Shown: positions 16,147-23,914, counted from the stretch's first letter. The stretch is DNA of 26,487 nt from Planococcaceae bacterium UBA3378 (GCA_002359075.1 DEQA01000283.1:2363-28849); one strand, 5' to 3'. Translations and numbers: made by a program. The notes: generated by a model from the letters alone, not told the origin.

Positions 16147-16182
16147 GAAAAAGGGCTGCCGCGAAAAAATTCGAGACAACCC
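16147..16182 (-). terminator. Rho-independent terminator of the unknown gene 16182-16928
   Basis: Bases 16153-16160 pair with 16175-16182 (G-U pairs on the minus strand), with a nested CGAA/TTCG hairpin in the loop and TTTTT after it. The stem reaches into the stop codon of the gene. Confidence 0.75.
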
Positions 16183-16928
16183 TAGCTAATTTGTATTAGT
16201 TCATCATAATTTTGCTTTATTATCTCGTCTAAGTCTACCCATACTTCATCTGGAAAATTATAGTCAGATAACATCCTTATTTCAATTCCATAACCGGACG
16301 ATTTTTCCATACGGAACAATGAGAGTAATGCTCCTTCTTTTAAAAAATGCCTGCTTGCACGCAAAACCGTTGGATTGATAGTAGGGATGGATTTCTTCGG
16401 TTTTTTACGCCAAAAGCTTCCCGCCCCTTCTTTTTCACGGATCATTTTGTTGAATAGATTGGCGATTAACAGATCGCTATCCCCTAGAAAACGAAAATAT
16501 ACTTTCGTCATTTTATCACTAGGCGAAGCATAAAAGGCATAACGATTTTGGAGCTTGCTGAAAAATGGTGCAGCAAGCGGCTCACGTTTATGGCCAAAGT
16601 ACAGCAGTTCTGCCTGTTCCATCGGCGATAATTGATTTACGCTGTTCTCTCCCGAAAAATCCACCCAGCACAAATCCCCCTTCATATCAGGAAGGTGCTT
16701 AATAAATGGAAGCATATCTTCCGCCGAAATGAAATCAAACTGCGTATGCATATTGAAGGAACCATCATCATAGGCGTGTTTTAGCAACAACACATTTTTC
16801 ATCGGTTCAACAGACGTGAAAAATTGCTTATATGAAAGCCCGCTATAGATGACAAATTGATCTACATCGTTCATATGTACATATAAATGATGAATAAAGT
16901 CATCGGCGCTTTTCATTTTCCTTGCCAT
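16182..16928 (-). CDS. Unrecognised 248-residue cytoplasmic protein
   Basis: I do not recognise this family. The protein is soluble: no signal peptide or transmembrane segment. It has a mixed, globular composition. Distinct stretches are VHMNDVDQFVIYSGLSYKQFF, DLCWVDFSGENSVNQLSP, VYFRFLGDSDLLIANLFNKM and a basic FWRKKPKKS near residue 172. It ends with an acidic helix (VDLDEIIKQNYDELI). No catalytic motif stands out. The ATG at 16928 follows AAGGAG by 10 bases, and a TATAAT promoter and a terminator frame it, so it is very probably a real monocistronic gene. It lies between ddl and rodA and diverges from rodA. Confidence 0.75.
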   Translation of the reverse strand: MARKMKSADDFIHHLYVHMNDVDQFVIYSGLSYKQFFTSVEPMKNVLLLKHAYDDGSFNMHTQFDFISAEDMLPFIKHLPDMKGDLCWVDFSGENSVNQLSPMEQAELLYFGHKREPLAAPFFSKLQNRYAFYASPSDKMTKVYFRFLGDSDLLIANLFNKMIREKEGAGSFWRKKPKKSIPTINPTVLRASRHFLKEGALLSLFRMEKSSGYGIEIRMLSDYNFPDEVWVDLDEIIKQNYDELIQIS

Positions 16929-16961
16929 CCCACGTCCACTCCTTAAACAAATAATATGATT

Positions 16962-16990
16962 ATTATATGATGCTTTGACTTTTTTTGAAA
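16962..16990 (-). promoter_or_regulatory. Probable sigma-A promoter of the unknown gene
   Basis: On the minus strand a perfect TATAAT (16967-16962) lies 17 bases from TTTCAA (16990-16985), a weak -35. The -35 overlaps the -35 of the rodA promoter on the other strand. Confidence 0.5.
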
Positions 16991-17011
16991 CAATTTAAAT
17001 TTTATATCGTC
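16986..17011 (+). promoter_or_regulatory. Sigma-M-type (ECF) promoter of rodA
   Basis: TGAAAC (16986-16991), exactly 16 bases, then CGTC (17008-17011): a full match to the sigma-M consensus. rodA is a sigma-M target in B. subtilis. The leader would be about 105 bases. Confidence 0.8.
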
Positions 17012-17124
17012 ATATCTTTTACTTCTATTAGAAGCAGGTATTTTCATTAAAAATATGTTAAACTAAATCGTTAGTACAGTTTACGCTAATTCCAGCGAAA
17101 AGATCTATAAATAAGGTGGCATGC

Positions 17125-18306
17125 ATGAACAATAATAATCGACAGTTCGCCAAGCGTTTTGACTGGACGCTTGCTCTTATACTTCTTACGTTTCTCATTA
17201 TCAGCCTGCTTGCCATCTCTTCGGCACAGACTTCCGGACAATACGCTGCTAATTTCGTCCTGCTGCAAATCCGCTGGTATATCATCGGCGCTGTCATTGT
17301 AGCATTTGTGATGTATTTTGAACCTGACCAGTACAAAAAAATGTCCTGGATCATCTATGGATTCGGGATATTCTTACTGGTTGCGCTCGCTATTATACCT
17401 GAAGGAAGCTTCGCCGTCCGTGTAAATGGAGCGAAGAGCTGGTTCAAGACCCCGGTTGGGAACCTCCAACCTGCTGAATTCATGAAAACCTTTTACATTT
17501 TGGCGCTTGCCCTCTTAATTAGCAAGCATCATGAAAAGTATCAGCTGAAAACAATTAAAACAGATTTCATTCTGTTGGGGAAAATTGCCGTTACATTATT
17601 TATTCCATTAGCCTTTATTATGACACAGCCGGACCTTGGTTCAGCTCTCGTTTTCCTGGCTATTACTGCAGCATTAGTAATTGTAGCAGGAATTTCATGG
17701 AAAATCATCCTGCCGATATTCGGCGGGACATTATTTCTCGGAGCCTCCCTTTTATGGATGGCCTTGTATATGCAGGATTTTCTGGAGAAATTGGGCTTTG
17801 ACCCGTACCAATTTGCGCGTATCTATTCCTGGCTCGATCCCTATTCCTATTCTTCGAATGAGGGCTATCATTTAATCACGTCATTAAATGCGATTGGTTC
17901 CGGAGAAATTTTCGGAAAAGGTATATTTGGGCGGGAGGTATATGTAGCGGAAAACCATACAGACTTCATCTTCACCGTGATCGGAGAAGAATGGGGGTTC
18001 GTTGGGGCAAGTATCGTTATTTGTCTTTACTTCTTATTAATCTATCATTTAACGAAAATAACTTTATTATTAAAAGACCCTTTCAGCACATATGTATGTG
18101 CCGGCATTATCGCGATGATTACATTCCATGTTTTTGAAAACATCGGCATGACGATCCAGCTCCTGCCGATTACGGGGATTCCTCTGCCATTTTTAAGTTA
18201 CGGCGGAAGCTCCTTAATGGGGAACGCCCTAGCGATCGGGCTTGTATTTAGCATGAAATTCCATTATCGTACTTACATGTTTTCTACACATGATGAGGAA
18301 GATTAA
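17125..18306 (+). CDS. rodA: SEDS peptidoglycan glycosyltransferase RodA
   Basis: The 393-residue polytopic membrane protein, the same length as B. subtilis RodA, polymerises lipid II during side-wall elongation. About ten transmembrane segments are visible. SEDS hallmarks are NGAKSWF and NLQPAEFMK (residues 101-121), FIMTQPDLGSAL, and the essential aspartate in ENHTDFIFTVIGEEWG, which falls at position 280 as in B. subtilis. Near the C-terminus it has PLPFLSYGGSSL. ATG 17125 follows AAGGTGG by 5 bases. A perfect sigma-M-type promoter lies upstream. RodA and FtsW paralogues are hard to tell apart by eye; length, Asp280 and promoter favour RodA. Confidence 0.88.
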   Translation: MNNNNRQFAKRFDWTLALILLTFLIISLLAISSAQTSGQYAANFVLLQIRWYIIGAVIVAFVMYFEPDQYKKMSWIIYGFGIFLLVALAIIPEGSFAVRVNGAKSWFKTPVGNLQPAEFMKTFYILALALLISKHHEKYQLKTIKTDFILLGKIAVTLFIPLAFIMTQPDLGSALVFLAITAALVIVAGISWKIILPIFGGTLFLGASLLWMALYMQDFLEKLGFDPYQFARIYSWLDPYSYSSNEGYHLITSLNAIGSGEIFGKGIFGREVYVAENHTDFIFTVIGEEWGFVGASIVICLYFLLIYHLTKITLLLKDPFSTYVCAGIIAMITFHVFENIGMTIQLLPITGIPLPFLSYGGSSLMGNALAIGLVFSMKFHYRTYMFSTHDEED

Positions 18307-18344
18307 AAACCGGCGGGCCTATGATGGCCGCCGGTTTTTATTTT
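18306..18344 (+). terminator. Rho-independent terminator of rodA
   Basis: AAACCGGCGG (18307-18316) pairs with 18328-18337 around a small GCC-rich loop and is followed by a T-run. It begins directly after the stop codon. Confidence 0.92.
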
Positions 18345-18373
18345 ACCTTTTCCTTTTCATCTTTCTGTCCCCT

Positions 18374-18415
18374 AAAAATAAAATAAGCTGCCCCAGTATG
18401 ATTTGGGCAGCTTAT
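18374..18415 (-). terminator. Rho-independent terminator of the 46-codon gene
   Basis: ATAAGCTGCCC (18383-18393) pairs perfectly with 18405-18415 over 11 bases, followed on the minus strand by TTTTATTTTTA. It starts immediately past the stop of the small gene. Confidence 0.88.
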
Positions 18416-18418
18416 CTT

Positions 18419-18559
18419 TTACGCATTTTGTGTTTGGGGAGTTTGCGTTGGTGGTACAAAAACTTTCAGTATTTCTAAACGTGATTTGGTTACCGTAGCT
18501 TTCACGCCTAGTGTAGATAAGTTTTTAACGATTTCCTTCAAGTCGATTTCCTTCGTCAT
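18419..18559 (-). CDS. Small 46-residue protein, unknown, with ECF-like promoter
   Basis: A short frame starts at ATG 18559, 5 bases after AAGGTGG, and encodes 46 residues beginning MTKEIDLKEIVKNLSTLGVK and ending in a proline/glutamine-rich VPPTQTPQTQNA tail. The first 34 residues form a likely amphipathic alpha/beta segment with alternating charge (EIDLKEIVKNL, TVTKSRLEILKVFV). No signal peptide, cysteine pair or transmembrane segment is present. A perfect 11-pair terminator follows directly, and an ECF-type promoter lies about 35 bases upstream. Start site, terminator and promoter together make it a convincing monocistronic gene despite its size. I do not recognise the family; a role in envelope stress is only inferred from the promoter. 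Confidence 0.75.
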   Translation of the reverse strand: MTKEIDLKEIVKNLSTLGVKATVTKSRLEILKVFVPPTQTPQTQNA

Positions 18560-18593
18560 TTAATCCACCTTAACCTTTCCTGCTATTACTTTT

Positions 18594-18619
18594 AACGTTC
18601 CTATTTGTAAAAAGTTTCA
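18594..18619 (-). promoter_or_regulatory. ECF-type promoter of the 46-codon gene
   Basis: On the minus strand TGAAAC (18619-18614) is followed after exactly 16 bases by CGTT (18597-18594). The -35 is perfect for sigma-W/sigma-M; the -10 differs in the fourth base from CGTA or CGTC. Confidence 0.5.
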
Positions 18620-19066
18620 CTTTCTAAACAGAAGTCTGACTTTTACAGTTACAGCTATCATATCATTATTATATGCAAAAATGTTTTTCAATTATGTTAC
18701 AACTTCCAAAAGTCAAGTAAATTCTCCTATATTCATCTTATCCTTATTTTGCGTTTCTCATACTTTTTCCCTTCTCAAATCTGTATATGCTAACTTTTAT
18801 CACTACAAATTTTTATGTGAAAATACTTCTTCACAAGAATATTCCGCCTTCCCCGTTGCTCCACTTTAGCGCCTTTCCCTTTATTTATACGCATTTTCTG
18901 ATTGCAGATTTGGCAAACAGTCATAAAGTGCCAACCGTTGTGCAGCAGCATCTGCCGCCTTGCTGCTTTACACCTATAGCATGTCACCATTCATACAATA
19001 CTGCTTTCTCTCTACTCACATCCACGCGTGTATAAAATAGTAAAAAACGGTGTATAGTAAGAAAGA
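18620..19066. other. AT-rich intergenic stretch with one doubtful ORF
   Basis: Apart from the possible zinc-ribbon frame on the minus strand (18790-18990), I see no coding signal, repeat or strong hairpin here. Plus-strand frames in the region have compositions unlike proteins. Confidence 0.5.
18790..18990 (-). CDS. Possible small zinc-ribbon protein (66 residues)
   Basis: The frame encodes two CxxC pairs, CYRC at residues 4-7 and CQIC at 26-29, spaced by 18 residues, which is the layout of a zinc ribbon. A basic stretch (RINKGKGAKVEQRGRR) follows. This spacing is unlikely to be accidental, yet there is no clear ribosome site before ATG 18990, no evident terminator, and the last 20 residues look unstructured. 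It could be a degenerate or weakly expressed gene. I give no function. Confidence 0.35.
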   Translation of the reverse strand: MVTCYRCKAARRQMLLHNGWHFMTVCQICNQKMRINKGKGAKVEQRGRRNILVKKYFHIKICSDKS

Positions 19067-19099
19067 AAAGCATTGCGGCATATAGTGGCAATGCTTTTT
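19067..19099. terminator. Orphan bidirectional terminator-like hairpin
   Basis: AAAGCATTGC (19067-19076) pairs perfectly with 19088-19097, 11-base loop, T-run on both strands. No annotated gene ends nearby: rodA and the 46-codon gene have their own terminators, and the next gene begins at 19326. It could end an unseen small RNA or act as a leader attenuator. Confidence 0.65.
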
Positions 19100-19325
19100 A
19101 ACTTCTATGCTTTCCAACGAAAATTCTTACTTGAAATACATCGATGGATCGAGAAAATAACGATGAGATCCTTCGCTTCTATCATTCTTTCCTTGCTTCC
19201 TGTCACTTTGCAGTTGCTGGAAAGATGTTTATACCTACATTACACAGTGGAATGGATAGAAACATATATCTCTTTCCCTTCTATAACTATCTACTCATAT
19301 AAATAACAAGCAGTTGGAGGAATGT

Positions 19326-20132
19326 ATGAGACAAAAGGCGCTTTTCCTACCTAGGCAATTTGAAGGTTTTCGGTATATTTTAGAACAATCTGCTGTTGAA
19401 TATATGAAAATTCACACATGGAATAAAGGCTCTTCTATTACGAACAGCAAACTGGGGGGCTATCCTTATTTGCCAAAGGGCGCTAGTCACCCAAGAGATG
19501 ATGTAGGCGAATATATGTTATTGCTTGCACAAATTAATTTTTCAGAAGGAAGCTTTCCTGCACCCTTTCCGAAATTCGGCTTATTACAAATTTTCATATC
19601 AGCCTTCCACTATCAGCAAATTATAAAGATGGGCGGTTGTGTACCTCAAAAGTTTTTCCAAATCCGATACTACCCTATTATGCCAACTAACGATCTAGTT
19701 ACAGATTTCCCTTATTCCTTTCCATGTTATTCAGTTGCTCCTTCGTATCCAATTGGTCGGGAGCTATTACTGACATTCTCAAAAGAAGTGGAACCGGTTT
19801 CTGCTACAGACTACAGGCTGCATCATTTTATTTCTGCAGAGCTTGCACAACAGTTTACAATAATCGAACAGCAGCCCTTTAACGAAATCTATTTGCAATG
19901 CTTTTCAAGTGCTGACCATAAAATTGGCGGCTATCCTTATTTTATAGAGGAGGATTTCAGGTCCCTGGATTTATCTTGCCAAAAATATGACACTCTCCTT
20001 CTGCAAATTGTGTCGGATGATGCCCAAGGAATAATGTGGGGGGATTCGGGTGTAGCGAAATTTTTTATTAACCTCAACTGTTTGAAGGCATGCGATTTTA
20101 GCGATGTTTTATTTTACTTGGAAGACTACTAG
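19326..20132 (+). CDS. YwqG family protein (DUF1963)
   Basis: The 268-residue soluble protein belongs to the YwqG/DUF1963 family, judged from SKLGGYPYLPKG (residues 41-52), a repeat of that motif as HKIGGYPYF near residue 198, and the C-terminal MWGDSGVAKFFI. A LLLQIVSDDAQG stretch precedes it, as in other members. The family has no established biochemical role and is often found near polymorphic toxin loci, but no such partner is in this window. ATG 19326 follows GGAGG by 5 bases; the frame is open 4 codons further upstream. It appears to be transcribed alone. Confidence 0.85.
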   Translation: MRQKALFLPRQFEGFRYILEQSAVEYMKIHTWNKGSSITNSKLGGYPYLPKGASHPRDDVGEYMLLLAQINFSEGSFPAPFPKFGLLQIFISAFHYQQIIKMGGCVPQKFFQIRYYPIMPTNDLVTDFPYSFPCYSVAPSYPIGRELLLTFSKEVEPVSATDYRLHHFISAELAQQFTIIEQQPFNEIYLQCFSSADHKIGGYPYFIEEDFRSLDLSCQKYDTLLLQIVSDDAQGIMWGDSGVAKFFINLNCLKACDFSDVLFYLEDY

Positions 20133-20264
20133 CCCTTTTACCTTTTGACACAAGGTGTAGGTACTGCCAAAGGGATTTATTTATGATCACTCATAGAATT
20201 TCATATATTCCGCCTCTAAAATGAGATAAGATAGGGATGAGGAAAGAAGAAAGAAGGTGATCAA

Positions 20265-21722
20265 ATGACATTTACATTTGATAATAGTGCACTTACTTTT
20301 TTAATCATTGCACTAAATATCCTATTTGCTATGACGATCATTTTTTTAGAAAGAAAGGATGCCTCCTCTACTTGGGCATGGATTCTTGTATTATTTTTCC
20401 TTCCTGTAGCTGGCTTTGTGCTCTATTTACTTCTTGGGCGTAAGCTTCGGAAAAAACATTTATTCCGGTGGGAAGGCAGAAAGGATATTGGGATTGATAA
20501 ATTAGTCAGTTATCAAATCGATGCACTAAAAGAAGACAGCCTTGAATTTCGTGACCATCATGTCGAAAACTTCCAGGATCTTATTTATATGAATTTAACG
20601 ACTAACTATGCAGTCCTTACACAGGATAATGCGATAGCTATATACGATGATGGTAATGATAAGTTTGAAGCATTGATTGAGGACATCTCAAACGCAAAGG
20701 ATCATATTCATATTCAGTATTATATTTTTAAGATCGACAATTTAGGACAGCGTATTTTGCATGAATTGATTAAAAAAGTAAAGCAAGGTGTAAAGGTAAG
20801 AGTTTTATATGACGAAATGGGATCACGGGGTGTTAAAAAGCGCCACTTTAAAGATCTGATAGAAGCAGGCGGCGAAGTGGAAGTTTTCTTCCCATCCATT
20901 CTCCCTCTCATCAATCCTCGTTTGAATTTCCGAAACCACCGCAAAATTGTCGTTATTGATGGGCGCATTGGTTATACCGGAGGCTTTAATGTCGGAGATG
21001 AATATTTAGGATTAAAGAAAAAATTCGGCTACTGGCGGGATACACATTTACGGATTGAAGGAAGTGCCGTTCATCCGCTGCAAACCCGCTTCCTGCTCGA
21101 TTGGAACCAGGCGAGCCTTCGTCATCGGATTAGCTATTCCGAACGTTACTTCCCTGCTATACCGCAAAAAGGGGATGTAGCGCTGCAGATTGTCTCAAGT
21201 GGCCCCGATACACCCTATACAGGGATTAAAAATGCTTATGTGAAAATGGTTATGAAGGCCAAAAAATATATTTATATTCAATCCCCTTACTTCATCCCGG
21301 ATTATACGTTTTTAGACGCTCTTCAAATTGCAGCGCTTTCCGGTATTGATGTACGAATTATGATTCCTAATAAGCCCGATCATCCTTTCGTCTATTGGGC
21401 AACCTACTCTTATGTAGGACAGCTGCTGGAAGCAGGGGCAAAGATTTACCATTATGATAAAGGCTTTATTCATGCCAAAATGATTGTAGTAGACGATGAA
21501 GTGTCCACAGTCGGCACGGCCAATATTGATGTACGGAGTTTCAGCCTAAACTTTGAAATAAATGCATTTATCTATGACCTTGATATTTCTCATAACTTAG
21601 CAGAAATTTTCGAGAAAGATATTTTAGATTGCAAGGAGCTTACAAAGGAAACTTATCAAAACCGTTCAATTGGTGTGAAATTTAAAGAATCTATTTCTCG
21701 CTTATTATCTCCTATTTTGTAA
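20265..21722 (+). CDS. cls: Cardiolipin synthase (phospholipase D family)
   Basis: The 485-residue membrane enzyme condenses two phosphatidylglycerols into cardiolipin and glycerol. Two N-terminal transmembrane segments (about 9-31 and 37-58) precede two phospholipase D domains. The HKD motifs are complete: NHRKIVVIDGRIGYTGG with His225, Lys227 and Asp232, and IHAKMIVVDDEVSTVGTANID with His403, Lys405 and Asp410. GAAGGTG lies 5 bases before the ATG. It is monocistronic, with a terminator shared with the convergent carboxypeptidase gene. No clear promoter was found; TTGACA at 20145-20150 has no -10 partner. Bacilli often carry several cls paralogues, and I cannot tell which this is. Confidence 0.94.
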   Translation: MTFTFDNSALTFLIIALNILFAMTIIFLERKDASSTWAWILVLFFLPVAGFVLYLLLGRKLRKKHLFRWEGRKDIGIDKLVSYQIDALKEDSLEFRDHHVENFQDLIYMNLTTNYAVLTQDNAIAIYDDGNDKFEALIEDISNAKDHIHIQYYIFKIDNLGQRILHELIKKVKQGVKVRVLYDEMGSRGVKKRHFKDLIEAGGEVEVFFPSILPLINPRLNFRNHRKIVVIDGRIGYTGGFNVGDEYLGLKKKFGYWRDTHLRIEGSAVHPLQTRFLLDWNQASLRHRISYSERYFPAIPQKGDVALQIVSSGPDTPYTGIKNAYVKMVMKAKKYIYIQSPYFIPDYTFLDALQIAALSGIDVRIMIPNKPDHPFVYWATYSYVGQLLEAGAKIYHYDKGFIHAKMIVVDDEVSTVGTANIDVRSFSLNFEINAFIYDLDISHNLAEIFEKDILDCKELTKETYQNRSIGVKFKESISRLLSPIL

Positions 21723-21764
21723 AATGGTTCTGTTGCCAACATGCAATTTGCATCATTTAAAACA

Positions 21765-21810
21765 GCAAAAAACCGCTTCGTCAGCCGGAAAGCTGATAAA
21801 GCGGTTTTTC
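21765..21810. terminator. Bidirectional terminator between cls and carboxypeptidase gene
   Basis: AAAACCGCTT (21769-21778) pairs with 21799-21808, extended by the inner TCAGC/GCTGA pairing. T-runs flank it on both strands. It serves both converging genes. Confidence 0.92.
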
Positions 21811-21811
21811 A

Positions 21812-22621
21812 TTATTCTATTCCTAGATATTCTTCTAATGTCACACCTGTTTCGTATATTTCCTTTGCAATTTCTTTTCCTACATAGCGGAAATGCCACG
21901 ATTCATACATAAAGCCTGTCACGTCTTCCTTTCCTTTTGGAAAACGCAGGATAAAGCCATAATTATGGGCGTTTTCTACTAACCATTTACCGGCAGGCGA
22001 CTCACCAAATTCCTCTGTCAGCCATAAATCCTCCTGCCCTTTTTCTCCAATATCAAACGCAAGACCTGTTTGATGTTCCGAATGCCCCGGGCGTGCACTA
22101 TACCGATCTGCCGCTTCCTTACCATCACGATTTGCATAGTTTGCATATAGCTGTGTCTGATATTCATAGGAGCGGTAACCGCTAAATGCTACAAGTTCAA
22201 AACCGACCTTTTTAGCATCCGCAGTCATTTGATCCAATGCTGCTCTGGCTTCCGGGTCTTCTCCTCGATCAAAATCCTTTGGAAGCGGATATTTTTTATT
22301 TGCAATTAAGATGCCGTCAATATAAGTAGCTTCTGTAGCTTCTTTTACATCAACCGGATAGCCGCCTTCATCTAGCTCAAAAGTCGGTTGTTCTTTGCTT
22401 CCCTCTGTTGTTGGATCAGCGGAAGTTTCGTTATTTTCCTCTTGCTGAGTAACTTGCTCTTCTTGAGGATCTGCCTGTTCCCCCTGTTTATCCCCTGCCG
22501 GGAAAATAGTATCCCGATATATATAAACGGCTATTGAAACTACTAACAAAACAGCGATCACTATACCGCCAATTATAATGGATTTCTTACTTTTTTGTTG
22601 TTTCGCTCTCGATTTCCTCAT
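21812..22621 (-). CDS. D-alanyl-D-alanine carboxypeptidase, M15B (VanY/YodJ type)
   Basis: The 269-residue protein has a basic N-terminus, one membrane segment (about residues 14-36) and a Glu/Gln-rich linker (45-80), so the catalytic domain is outside the cell. Zinc peptidase motifs are SARPGHSEHQTGLAFDIG (His183 and Asp190) and YESWHFRYVG (Glu240 and His243). Such enzymes trim the terminal D-Ala of the stem peptide. An AAGAAGG site lies 6 bases before the ATG. No vanHAX-type genes accompany it and Ddl here is of the D-Ala type, so this is housekeeping wall remodelling rather than glycopeptide resistance. Confidence 0.9.
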   Translation of the reverse strand: MRKSRAKQQKSKKSIIIGGIVIAVLLVVSIAVYIYRDTIFPAGDKQGEQADPQEEQVTQQEENNETSADPTTEGSKEQPTFELDEGGYPVDVKEATEATYIDGILIANKKYPLPKDFDRGEDPEARAALDQMTADAKKVGFELVAFSGYRSYEYQTQLYANYANRDGKEAADRYSARPGHSEHQTGLAFDIGEKGQEDLWLTEEFGESPAGKWLVENAHNYGFILRFPKGKEDVTGFMYESWHFRYVGKEIAKEIYETGVTLEEYLGIE

Positions 22622-22755
22622 GTTGCGCCTTCTTTCTTAAACAATACTCTTATTCTATCACCTTTACAGCCCATTTTCCCTTCGAAAAGCGTCTTCTTTA
22701 TAAAAAAACGGAGCTCATCTTTTTCGTTTTCTTCCGTTTTCCTGTTATTTTTCGT

Positions 22756-22794
22756 GAAAAAAGGAATCTCTTACATTCCCCAAGAGATTCCTTT
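22756..22794 (-). terminator. Rho-independent terminator of the yidC operon
   Basis: GGAATCTCTT (22763-22772) pairs perfectly with 22782-22791 and is followed on the minus strand by TTTTTT. It lies about 105 bases past the stop of the small membrane gene. That 105-base stretch holds nothing else I can support. Confidence 0.88.
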
Positions 22795-22898
22795 CTTCAT
22801 AAAAAGCAGATGAGGCATCTACCCACACCTTGTTCTTACTCCATTTCAGAAGAAAAGAAGGCGCTGCTCTTATCCTTCATGGCATAAATGATTTCTCA

Positions 22899-23147
22899 CT
22901 AACCCGCTATTACAATATACAGGACGACTAACACTAATAGTGCGAAAAAGAAAGCAGTATACTTCATCCATTTCGCTTCTTTCTCCATCCCCTTTTGCTG
23001 AAAGCTGCGGTAACGGAAAAAATTCGTAAAAGTAAACATAATCGTTAAAAACAGAACAGCCAATTCAAAATTCCCTGCGATAACAAAATATAAGGCAAGT
23101 AAACTGGAGATTGTTACAAGCGTTAAGGAAATTACTTTTTCATTCAT
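22899..23147 (-). CDS. Small hydrophobic membrane protein (82 residues)
   Basis: Starting at ATG 23147 (AAGGGG 7 bases upstream; a TTG two codons earlier is the alternative), this encodes 82 residues with three hydrophobic segments: about 5-22, 26-42 and 62-80. A basic loop FRYRSFQQKGMEKEAKWMKY lies between the second and third. No family is recognised. It starts 11 bases after the YidC gene stops and shares its terminator, so it is cotranscribed with the insertase. It could be a substrate or accessory of YidC, but that is speculation. Confidence 0.75.
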   Translation of the reverse strand: MNEKVISLTLVTISSLLALYFVIAGNFELAVLFLTIMFTFTNFFRYRSFQQKGMEKEAKWMKYTAFFFALLVLVVLYIVIAG

Positions 23148-23158
23148 ATCCAAACCCC

Positions 23159-23914
23159 TTACTTCACTTCTGGTAAATGTGAGAAGTATTTACGGCCAAT
23201 AAATGTTTGGACGATTAAAATAAACCCACTGACTGACCAGTAAAGCGGCAATGCTGCCATGGAAGTAAAGGAAATAATCACGATCATAATCGGCGAAATA
23301 TAGATCATCCACTTCATCTGCTGCTTTTGGGTTTCCGGCACTGTCCATAATGACACTTGGGCCTGTACCATGTAAATAATCCCTGCCACAATTGTCATAA
23401 TAATATCCGGAGAGCCTAAGCTGAACCATAAAAACTCATGCGTCTTTACATCAGCTGAATAACGGATCGCAAAATATAAGCCCATAACAATCGGCGTTTG
23501 AATCAAAATCGGCAAACATCCCATATTCAATGGATTGATACCATGTTCCCGATAAAGATTAAGCATCTCCTGCTGAAGCGCCATTTGGTCTTCTTTCTTT
23601 TCAGCAGTTTTTAGCTTCCCTTGAATTTCCTCCATTTTCGGCTTTACAATATCCATTTTTGACTTCATAATCGCTTGATTACGATAATTTTTGAGCATAA
23701 ACGGCATTAAAATAAGCCGGATCAATACGGTAATAGCGATAATGGCAAGACCATAACTACCGTTAAATAAAGTATTTCCGAAGAAATCTAATAGAAAGTT
23801 CATTGGCTTTACAAAAATACTATAGAAGAAACCTTCTTCATTCTCAACAGCTTGGCAGCCGGTCAACAGGAAAAGAACACCGATTAACAGCCCACCTAAT
23901 TTAAGACGTTTCAT
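23159..23914 (-). CDS. yidC: YidC/Oxa1 membrane protein insertase (lipoprotein type)
   Basis: The 251-residue product is a Gram-positive YidC. It has a lipoprotein signal with lipobox LLTGC (Cys20), five membrane segments, the hydrophilic-groove arginine in ITVLIRLILMP (Arg66), the coiled C1 loop KMEEIQGKLKTAEKKEDQMALQQEM and the CLPILIQTPIVMGLY signature. It inserts membrane proteins alone or with SecYEG. ATG 23914 is preceded by GAAGGTG. It is a SpoIIIJ or YqjG (YidC2) paralogue; the location, away from rnpA-rpmH, hints at YidC2, but this cannot be settled here. No MifM-like upstream reading frame is present. Confidence 0.92.
   Translation of the reverse strand: MKRLKLGGLLIGVLFLLTGCQAVENEEGFFYSIFVKPMNFLLDFFGNTLFNGSYGLAIIAITVLIRLILMPFMLKNYRNQAIMKSKMDIVKPKMEEIQGKLKTAEKKEDQMALQQEMLNLYREHGINPLNMGCLPILIQTPIVMGLYFAIRYSADVKTHEFLWFSLGSPDIIMTIVAGIIYMVQAQVSLWTVPETQKQQMKWMIYISPIMIVIISFTSMAALPLYWSVSGFILIVQTFIGRKYFSHLPEVK

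Noticed and set aside
17058..17354. 98-codon minus-strand frame antisense to the rodA start
   Set aside because: It lies opposite a well-supported membrane protein gene and has no ribosome site or family resemblance.
20145..20173. Perfect TTGACA upstream of cls as a sigma-A promoter
   Set aside because: No TATAAT-like hexamer lies 16-18 bases downstream.
21812..22621. VanY-type gene as a sign of vancomycin resistance
   Set aside because: No vanHAX, vanS or vanR is nearby and the local Ddl has the normal D-Ala-type specificity loop; a housekeeping carboxypeptidase fits better.
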